A stretch of 64,000 nt of DNA from UBA4615 sp044368415. Its GTDB lineage: Bacteria > Pseudomonadota > Gammaproteobacteria > Burkholderiales > Burkholderiaceae_E. Of this stretch, positions 53,043 through 60,100 are shown piece after piece (position 1 is the stretch's first letter; each line of letters begins with the position of its first letter). Under the pieces are notes generated by a model. It was not told the origin of the DNA. It ran no database searches and saw nothing but the letters and a program-made list of their open reading frames with translations. The DNA lies in NCBI GenBank assembly GCA_044368415.1, contig JBIPLJ010000007.1:1-64000 (forward strand), in the 5' to 3' direction. The translations under genes were made by a program, and so were the position numbers.

Positions 53043-54299
53043 ATGGCCCTCATCGTTCACAAGTACGGCGGCACCTCGATGGGTTCGGTCGAGCGCATCC
53101 GCAATGTCGCGCAGCGCGTCGCCAAGTGGCATCGCGCTGGTCATCAACTGGTCGTCGTGCCGTCCGCCATGTCGGGCGAGACGAACCGCCTGCTTGGCCT
53201 CGCGCGCGAGCTCCAGGCGCAGCCCGACCCGCGCGAGCTCGACATGATCGCCTCGACCGGCGAGCAGGTCTCGGTCGGATTGCTGGCCATTGCACTCAAG
53301 GCGATCGGCGTCGATGCCGTCAGCTACGCGGGCTGGCAGGTTCCCATCCGGACCGATGATGCGTTCACCAAGGCCCGGATCACCTCGATCGACGACGCCC
53401 GCGTGCGCGCCGACCTGGAGGCCGGGCGCGTCGTCATCGTTACCGGCTTCCAGGGCGTCGATCCGGCCGGCCACATCACCACGCTCGGGCGCGGCGGATC
53501 GGACACTTCGGCCGTCGCCGTCGCAGCCGCCATGGGCGCGGAGGAGTGCCTCATCTACACCGATGTGGACGGCGTCTACACCACCGACCCGCGGATCGTG
53601 CCCGAGGCCAGGCGGCTCGCCCGCATCACCTTCGAGGAGATGCTCGAGATGGCGAGCCTGGGCTCAAAGGTGCTGCAGATCCGCTCGGTTGAGTTCGCCG
53701 GCAAGTACAAGGTGCGCACGCGCGTGCTGTCGAGTCTCACCCCGCCCGACATGCCGTTGGCCGAGGAGATGGCCTCCGGCACGCTGATCACGTTCGAGGA
53801 AGAGCAGACGATGGAACAGGCAGTCATCTCCGGGATCGCGTTCGCGCGTGACGAGGCCAAAATCACCGTGATGAACGTGCCCGATCGACCGGGCGTGGCC
53901 TACCAGATCCTCGGTCCGGTGGCCGACGCGAACGTCGACGTCGACATGATCATCCAGAACCAGAGCGTGAACGGGACGACCGACTTCTCGTTCACCGTCT
54001 CGCGCGCCGAGTATCAGAAGGCGCTCGACGTGCTGGGCAGCAGCGTCCGGCCGAAGCTCGGCGCGGGCGACATCGTCGGCGACCCGAAGATCGCGAAGGT
54101 CTCGGTGGTGGGCATCGGCATGCGCTCACACGTCGGCATCGCGAGCCGGATGTTCCGCACGCTGTCGGAGGAGGGGATCAACATACAGATGATCTCGACG
54201 AGCGAAATCAAGATCTCGGTTGTGATCGAGGACAAGTACCTCGAACTCGCGGTGCGCGCGCTGCACAAGGCCTTCGACTTGGAGCAGCCGGTCGGCTGA
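53043..54299 (+). CDS. lysC: Aspartate kinase
   Basis: Phosphorylates aspartate, the first step to lysine, threonine, methionine and diaminopimelate. The 418-residue product has the start MALIVHKYGGTSMGSVERI, the kinase segment GRGGSDTSAVAVAAA and TTDPRIVPEARRL, and two C-terminal ACT domains from about residue 265 (ITVMNVPDRPGVAYQILG; VSVVGIGMRSHVGIASRMF) that usually bind lysine and/or threonine as feedback inhibitors. A weaker internal start for the ACT part, as in some beta-type enzymes, cannot be excluded. tRNA-Ser follows 76 bp later. Confidence 0.97.
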   Translation: MALIVHKYGGTSMGSVERIRNVAQRVAKWHRAGHQLVVVPSAMSGETNRLLGLARELQAQPDPRELDMIASTGEQVSVGLLAIALKAIGVDAVSYAGWQVPIRTDDAFTKARITSIDDARVRADLEAGRVVIVTGFQGVDPAGHITTLGRGGSDTSAVAVAAAMGAEECLIYTDVDGVYTTDPRIVPEARRLARITFEEMLEMASLGSKVLQIRSVEFAGKYKVRTRVLSSLTPPDMPLAEEMASGTLITFEEEQTMEQAVISGIAFARDEAKITVMNVPDRPGVAYQILGPVADANVDVDMIIQNQSVNGTTDFSFTVSRAEYQKALDVLGSSVRPKLGAGDIVGDPKIAKVSVVGIGMRSHVGIASRMFRTLSEEGINIQMISTSEIKISVVIEDKYLELAVRALHKAFDLEQPVG

Positions 54300-54375
54300 C
54301 CGGAGCGTCGCCCGGCATGGCGGCCGCTACGCGGGACCGTCGGCGCGGAAGCCCGTGTTACCATCTGCGCTTAAC

Positions 54376-54466
54376 GGAGACGTGACCGAGAGGCCGAAGG
54401 TGCTCCCCTGCTAAGGGAGTATGTGCCAAAAGCGCATCGAGGGTTCGAATCCCTCCGTCTCCGCCA
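54376..54466 (+). tRNA. tRNA-Ser (GCT anticodon)
   Basis: A complete 91-nt serine tRNA with encoded CCA. The acceptor stem is GGAGACG pairing with CGTCTCC, then discriminator G. The anticodon stem-loop is CTCCC-CTGCTAA-GGGAG with anticodon GCT, reading AGC and AGU. The long variable arm, a serine feature, lies between it and the T arm (GAGGGTTCGAATCCCTC). The tRNA is followed by the accessory patch, a usual place for integration. Confidence 0.97.
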
Positions 54467-54506
54467 GAACCAGCCTCCGAACCCGCTGAGCGGGCTTCGA
54501 AGGCGC

Positions 54507-54893
54507 TCAGAGCCCCGCACCAGGGCGCCCCAGCAGGTTCAGGGCCGAGAGCGAGCCCGAGAGCCTGAGGCCCGCCCGCTCAAGCCAGGAAGGGGCGAGG
54601 CGCACGCTCGCCCACAACATGAGCTTGTACACCATCAGGTAGGGCATGGACCACAAGTGGTTCCAGGTCGGCAGGGTCAGGCGGGGGCCTGCGGGTTTGC
54701 AGAAGCCCTCGTGAACGCTTAGGTAGAGCGGCAGGAAGTCCAGGTAGCTGCCGCGGTACCCCATCTGCTCGACCACCTGCAGTAACTTTGCGGCGGCACG
54801 ATCACCAGCACGCCCTCCGCCAGCGGCAAGCCCAGTCGCCCGAGCCTGAGCGCCACGGGAGCGCCCCTTTGCAGCTGCTGGGTGGGCCAGCGC
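54507..54893 (-). pseudogene. Remnant of an unrecognised gene with an apparent frameshift
   Basis: The stop is at 54507. One frame is open from about 54890 and yields KLLQVVEQMGYRGSYLDFLP followed by a hydrophobic C-terminus ending LSALNLLGRPGAGL. A second frame, overlapping the upstream part, reads a protein-like GAPVALRLGRLGLPLAEGV, then LVIVPPQ, and would join the first near 54785 by a single frameshift. No credible start codon is present. I do not recognise the family. This looks like the 3' end of a decayed gene; the reading is my interpretation. Confidence 0.4.
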
Positions 54894-54921
54894 GGGAGCT
54901 CATCTCACCCGTGGCGGCAGT

Positions 54922-55263
54922 TCAGCAGCCAAGCAGCGCCATCAGCCGCCCCAGCGCCTCGTCGATGACGGCTTGGGGTGCGCGCTCGATGCGGCGGGCC
55001 TTGCGCGCCGCAAGATCGAGCATCCGCACCTCGTTGATGAGCGCCACGCCCTGGGTTTTGCACCCGGTGCCCATGAGGCTGACAGCAAAGCCCGCGTGTC
55101 GCGAGAAGTCCCCTTCTTGGGTGGTGGGAGCTACCAGCACGTCGCCGAGCTTGTTGAAGTCCTTGGTGGTCAGTACCAGGGCAGGGCGGATGCCTCCCAG
55201 CTCGCGACCGATGGCGGGATCAGCGGCACGCTGATCAAGTCCTCCCCGGTCGAATACAGGCAT
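54922..55263 (-). CDS. mazF: MazF/PemK-family toxin (possible compensating frameshifts)
   Basis: An mRNA interferase toxin, 113 residues from ATG 55263 (TTG 55269 is possible). The family segments GRELGGIRPALVLTTKDFNKLGDVLVAPTTQ and GCKTQGVALINEVRMLDL are intact. At residues 6-14, where relatives read about DRGDLISVPLDP, the text is DRGGLDQRAADP. Shifting one base near 55241-55247 and back near 55220 restores the expected sequence, so two compensating indels may have occurred. The toxin may therefore be altered near its active site. It overlaps the antitoxin by 29 bp. Confidence 0.75.
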   Translation of the reverse strand: MPVFDRGGLDQRAADPAIGRELGGIRPALVLTTKDFNKLGDVLVAPTTQEGDFSRHAGFAVSLMGTGCKTQGVALINEVRMLDLAARKARRIERAPQAVIDEALGRLMALLGC

Positions 55264-55516
55264 CACCAAACCATCTTGCCCGATGGGCTTGGCGGTGTCC
55301 CACAGCGTTAGGTCGGCCGGCGGGGGGTGCCTTACGGTCGCACTGGGCGATCATGTCCGCCAGCACGTACCTGCGCTTAAGGGACAGCACGATCTGGCCC
55401 TGGTCGGTGGTGTCCAGCGACATCGCCTGGCCGGCCGAGAGGCCCAGGTCCTTGAGAACGGCAGGTGGGAGCACGGCTACGGGGCTGTTGCCGAATTTTC
55501 TAAGGATGACTTCCAT
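55235..55516 (-). CDS. mazE: MazE/PemI-like antitoxin, C-terminus apparently frameshifted
   Basis: A 93-residue AbrB-fold antitoxin. The DNA-binding N-terminal half (MEVILRKFGNSPVAVLPPAV, then LKDLGLSAGQ and RRYVLADMIAQCD) is intact. After KAPP the sequence becomes Arg-rich and unlike the family. Removing one G from a run of six G at 55322-55327 (plus strand) gives PPPADLTLWDTAKPIGQ, the expected C-terminus, in the frame of the toxin with no stop between. The antitoxin's toxin-binding tail is therefore lost as written. It could be a true mutation or a homopolymer sequencing error. Confidence 0.7.
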   Translation of the reverse strand: MEVILRKFGNSPVAVLPPAVLKDLGLSAGQAMSLDTTDQGQIVLSLKRRYVLADMIAQCDRKAPPAGRPNAVGHRQAHRARWFGDACIRPGRT

Positions 55517-55591
55517 CGGGGCCTCATGGCGACCGTCCCAGCGTGCGCCAAGTCGCTGGGCTTCATCCTTCTAGGCACAGGCTTCAACCCC

Positions 55592-56476
55592 TCATCGCGA
55601 TGGGGTCTGTGCCGGCGCTGGGCGCGGTGGTTCGAACCACGAGCGAAGCGCTTGTTTGGACCAATCTTGAGACTGAAAGCCGTAAAAGCTTTGAGGAAGG
55701 GAAGGCGGTGTGAGACCCATGGCGCGTTCTCGTTTGTCGATATCCACCTTGGCAGCTTCCATCAACTCGACCAAACTTCTTTCCTCGCTTTGTCCTTGAT
55801 TGAGCAGCGCATCCACGAAGAACGTAATGCTGCTGTCGAAACTGCAGCCAAACGAACTGCGGTTCGCAGCAGCAGCCGCGAGGATTATTCGAGACGGTGT
55901 GCGCAGCGTTGGCACAAAAGAACCCGCATGACAGGCTGACAGCAACAACAACGTCGGCGTTCTGCCCAGCGCCGCAAGCTGTTGATTCAACCACCTCGAG
56001 TCGAGATGAGACTGGTTCTGGTCGGCGAAGTTGATACCCAGCACGTCGGGGCTGCCATGGGTCGAAAACAGAATGACCACTTTGTCTTGCGGCTGCGCAA
56101 GCTCAGCCACTTTATTCAAAACAGCCGCCATGTTTTCTGCGGTGGCATAGGGCCAATCGGCTGGCTGGCCAAGAACAGGGTTGTTGAGTTTGAAAACCAC
56201 AGCAGCCGGGTCTATTCTGCGAACCCAGGCTTCGGTGGCGAGCACGTCACCTCGAAACGCTTTGGACTGCGAGTGCATCGCAAACCCAGCGAAGATGACG
56301 CGACCGGCAGGTGACGGTGCGGATTGTTCAGCTTGAAGCAGTTGCGCGCGCAAGAGTGCATCGCTGTTTTCTTTTTCCACCCCCGAGTACGGTGTGCCGG
56401 CGCAGCCGACCAGCAAGAGCACAGTCACAACCACACAGGTCAAAAGCGACCTTCGATCAGCAATCGACCTCGTCAC
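55592..56476 (-). CDS. C13-family (legumain/caspase-like) peptidase lipoprotein
   Basis: A 294-residue lipoprotein with a C13/caspase-fold peptidase domain. The signal peptide ends LVGC (Cys25). The catalytic dyad is His140 in LFSTHGSPD and Cys182 in LLSACHAGSF. The last 50 residues contain Trp/Phe-rich repeats (SFYGFQSQDW). Base composition is clearly lower in GC than the neighbours, with TTT and AAA codons frequent, which suggests transfer. It follows the mazEF module on the same strand 75 bp downstream of the tRNA-side genes; the cleaved target is unknown. Confidence 0.82.
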   Translation of the reverse strand: MTRSIADRRSLLTCVVVTVLLLVGCAGTPYSGVEKENSDALLRAQLLQAEQSAPSPAGRVIFAGFAMHSQSKAFRGDVLATEAWVRRIDPAAVVFKLNNPVLGQPADWPYATAENMAAVLNKVAELAQPQDKVVILFSTHGSPDVLGINFADQNQSHLDSRWLNQQLAALGRTPTLLLLSACHAGSFVPTLRTPSRIILAAAAANRSSFGCSFDSSITFFVDALLNQGQSEERSLVELMEAAKVDIDKRERAMGLTPPSLPQSFYGFQSQDWSKQALRSWFEPPRPAPAQTPSR

Positions 56477-56878
56477 AGCGATGGCGCGTCAGATCAATAA
56501 AGCGCCCCTCCTGGCGGAATGCTAACCCGGCTTTGGGCGCAGTGGCCCTGTCGCCGACCTCCCCCCCGATTTGTCAGCGCCCGACAGTAGGCGTTTCAAA
56601 CGTCGTCGTCGCGGTTGGCGCACACACGCTTCTACGACTCCCCTTTTTCCACATCCCCGCCCGCTTCTTTGCACCTCGAGCGACGTCGTTGACGGCGACA
56701 GGTCCACCGGGGACCATAACGGCGCGGCGCAGGTGGACCGCCGTCGCCCATCCAGGAGGCTCGCTTTGGGCGGAGTGCGGTTCAGGGGCTGTGCGGCGAC
56801 CGTGGAACGCGGGCCGCCGCCCACGGACCTGCATCGCGTCCTACCTGTACAGTTCATCCCATTCGACAGGAGTTCATC
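56477..56878. other. 402-bp region without a supported gene
   Basis: Short open frames exist on both strands but none has a recognisable product. An inverted repeat GGTCCACC (56701-56708) and GGTGGACC (56732-56739) could form a hairpin with a 23-nt loop. The region probably holds the promoters of the divergent lipoprotein and small-protein genes. Confidence 0.4.
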
Positions 56879-57031
56879 GTGCCCAAGGGCGAACAGCGCA
56901 GCAACAAGTTGATCAAGAAGCCGAAGAAGGACAGTGCACCGCTGAAGGAGGCGTCGGCGGTGTCCACCCGCCCGACGCCGCCGACGACGACGGTGATGCC
57001 CAAGGGCAAGCTGAAGAACAAGGAGGTGTAG
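56879..57031 (+). CDS. Conserved small basic protein (50 residues)
   Basis: GTG at 56879 with AGGAG seven bases upstream opens a 50-residue frame, MPKGEQRSNKLIKKPKKDSA, ending in MPKGKLKNKEV. I recall a family of short basic proteins in Burkholderiales with the start MPKGQQRSNKE. The sequence is Lys/Pro-rich with no hydrophobic segment, so it may bind nucleic acid; the function is unknown. The good ribosome site and the family start support it being a real gene. Confidence 0.7.
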   Translation: MPKGEQRSNKLIKKPKKDSAPLKEASAVSTRPTPPTTTVMPKGKLKNKEV

Positions 57032-57119
57032 TCGGACGGGCCGGCCGCGCGCCGGCCCGCACAGTTCGGCCCTCCCGGCCCCGAGGTATTCCCTCCACCC
57101 CAACGGAGCGTCGACGCCC

Positions 57120-60100
57120 ATGGCTTTGCGCCTGTCCCGCAAGTCTGTCGTGGTGTCGTTCGCCGTCGTTGCGGCGCTCTTCGCTGTGCTGGCGGCGGTG
57201 TTGGCGTGGCGCTCCGAGCCGCCCGGAGCGACGCCTGTCGAGGCTCGGGGCGGGACAGGCACGGCCGCCGCGTTTGCGCTTGCCGACTGCAGGTCTAGAC
57301 TGTTCGACGGTTCGCCCGCCGTCGCGGTGATGTTCACGCAGCCGCTCAAGCGATCACAGGATTGGGCGAAGTTGGTGCAGGCCTCCGAGGGCGAGGTGGC
57401 CGCCGGTGCTACGCCGGTGCCCTCGCGATGGGTGCTCGGCGAGAACCCGAGGGTGCTCTACCTGCCCAACGCCACTCCCGAGCGCACCTACCGGGTCAGC
57501 GTCGGGGGGGGCCTGTCCTCGGCCGATGGCGCAACGCTGCCGGTCGCGCAGACCTGCTCGGTCAAGAGCGAAGCGATGCCCGAGGCCTTCCACTTCGCGA
57601 GCCGCGGCGTGGTGCTGCCCGCGGGGCAGAACGGTGGCCTGCCGGTCGTGACGGTCAACGTGCCTGAGGTCGACGTTAAGTTTCTGCGCGTCAGGCCCGA
57701 CGCGTGGGCCGCGTTCCTGCAGCAGGTGGGTGGCCGGCGCGAACGCGGCGGCGACGGGGAGGGCGAGTCGGAGGATTCGAATGGTGAGCCCTACGGCGAC
57801 TCTCGGCTCAAGGGGCGGGTGGGCGTGGACACGCTCGAGCAGCTGCGCGCCAGCGCCGATCTGGTCCATGCGGGCCGCTTCGCGACCGACCCGCGGCCGA
57901 ACCGGCGAACGGTCAGCTTCCTGCAGGTCGAAAAGATCGATGCGCTCAAGGAGCCCGGTCTGTACGTCGCGGTGATGAACCCGCCGGGGCGCTTCGCCTA
58001 CGACTACCAGGTCACGCATTTCCACGTCACCGACATCGGTCTGCACGCACGGCGTCGCGCCGCGCAGACCGATGTGTTCGCGACCTCGCTGAAGACCGGG
58101 ACCGCGCTGCGCGACGTCGAGATCTCGGCGATCGACGCGGCTGGCAAGCCGATCGCGCAGGCCCGCACCGATGCCCAGGGCCGGGCCACCTTCGCCGGCG
58201 GTCTGGAGAAGGCGCGCGCGATCGTCGCGCGTCAGGGCCGGGAGCTGTCCCTGCTCGGACTTCGAGATCCGGCGCTGGACCTGTCCGAGTACGACGTCGG
58301 CGGGCATCCCTCGCGGGGGCAGAAGCTGTTCGTCTGGGCCGGCCGCGACTTGTACCGCCCCGGCGAAAGCTTCGTCGCCTCGGTGCTTGCGCGAGACGCG
58401 GACGGACGGCTGGCGCCCGGTCCGGGCCCGGCGTCCGCTACTGCCGCGTCCGCGTCCGCGTCCGCTTCCGCTTCCCCTCCGCTGACGCTCACCGTCAAGC
58501 GCCCAGACGGCGACGTTGCGCAGACCCGGTTGGTGCGTGCGCACGCCGGCGGTGTGGGCTACTACCAGCAGTCGATCGTGTTGCCATCGGACGCGCCCAC
58601 CGGCCGTTGGCTGCTCGAAGCTCGGACCGATCCCGGCTCGAAGCTGCCGATCGCGCAGTGGCCGTTCCAGGTCGAGGAGTTCCTGCCCGAGCGGATGAAG
58701 CTCGAGCTCGCCGCGCCCACGACGGCGCTGGCGGGCAGCGCGCCGCTGGCGGTCGCAGTCCGGGGCGACTACCTGTACGGTGCGCCCGCCGCCGGCAACC
58801 GGCTGCTGGGCAGCGTCTCGACCGAACGCGACCGCAACCCGCTGCCGCAGGCCTGGCCGGGGTTCGTGTTCGGGGACGCCGACGACGACACCGCCCGCAA
58901 GCGGGCAGAGCTCGAGGAGGCGGCCCTCGACGACGCGGGGCGGGCGCAGGTGAGTGTGCCGGTCGATGTCGCGGAGCGCCGCTCGCCGATGAAAGTGCGA
59001 GCGAGCTTCAGCCTGCTGGAGTCGGGCGGCCGCCCGGTGGTGCGCTCGATCGAGCGCACCTGGTGGCCGGCATCGGTGCTGCTCGCCGTGCGCCCGCTGT
59101 TCGATCGCGACGTCGCGCGCGAGGGCAGTGCCGCCGGATTCGAAGTGGTGCGGACCGATGCCGCGGGCGCGTTCGTGCCCGCCCGCGACATCCAGGTGCG
59201 GTTGGTGCGCGAGGAGCGGCGCTGGTACTGGCGCTACGACGAAGGACGCGGCTGGAACGGCGGCTACCTGGTCGAGGAGGAACTCGCCGAGGCGCGCACG
59301 CTTGCGCTCGCCGCCCGCACGACGCTGTCTCTGCCGGTCGGCTGGGGGCGCTACCGGCTCGAGCTGCACGACCCGGCGACCGGGCAGACGCTGCGTCACC
59401 GGTTCTACGCCGGCTGGGGCGCGCAGGATGCGGACGACGTGGGCAACCGGCCCGACCGCGTGCAACTCAGGCTCGAGGGCGCGCCTTACGCGGCGGGCGC
59501 AGTCGCGAAGGTGATGGTGGTGCCGCCGCACGACGGCGAGGCGCTGGTGACCGTCGAGGGTGACCGCGTACTGTTCGCCCGGCGCGTCCCCGTGCGCGCC
59601 TCAGGGACCGCGATCGAGATCCCCGTCGATCCCTCGTGGAGCCGGCATGACCTGTATGTCGGCGTCGCCGCGTTTCGGCCGGGCAGCGAGGGCGACCGGG
59701 TGACCCCGGCCCGCGCGCTCGGTCTCGTGCACCTGCCGCTGGCCCGCGATGCGCGCCGCATGAAGCTCGAGATCACCGCGCCCGCGAAGGTCACGCCCGA
59801 GCAGAACGTGCCGGTCAGGCTGCGCCTGACCGACGCCGCCGGGCGAGCGCCCGCCGCCGGCACCGCGATCGTGACCGTCTCGGCGGTCGATGTCGGCATC
59901 CTCGGTATCACCCGCTATGCGTCGCCTGATCCGGCCGACTTCTTCTTCGGCAAGCACCGCTACGAGGCCGACCTGCTCGACCTGTACGGCAAGCTGATCG
60001 AGAAGATGGAGGGCTCCGTCGCCAGGCAGCGCTTCGGCGGCGACGCGGGCGTGCGCGACACGCAGAGCCTGCCGCGCCGCGTGCGGCTGGTCGACCTGTT

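Noticed and set aside
54440..54466. Integration site at the tRNA-Ser 3' end
   Set aside because: No second copy of the tRNA tail, no integrase and no island boundary could be seen within the window, so no att site is claimed.
56522..57349. 275-codon minus-strand frame over the 50-residue gene and the start of the macroglobulin
   Set aside because: Arg/Ala-rich shadow that is antisense to both supported genes; no domain.
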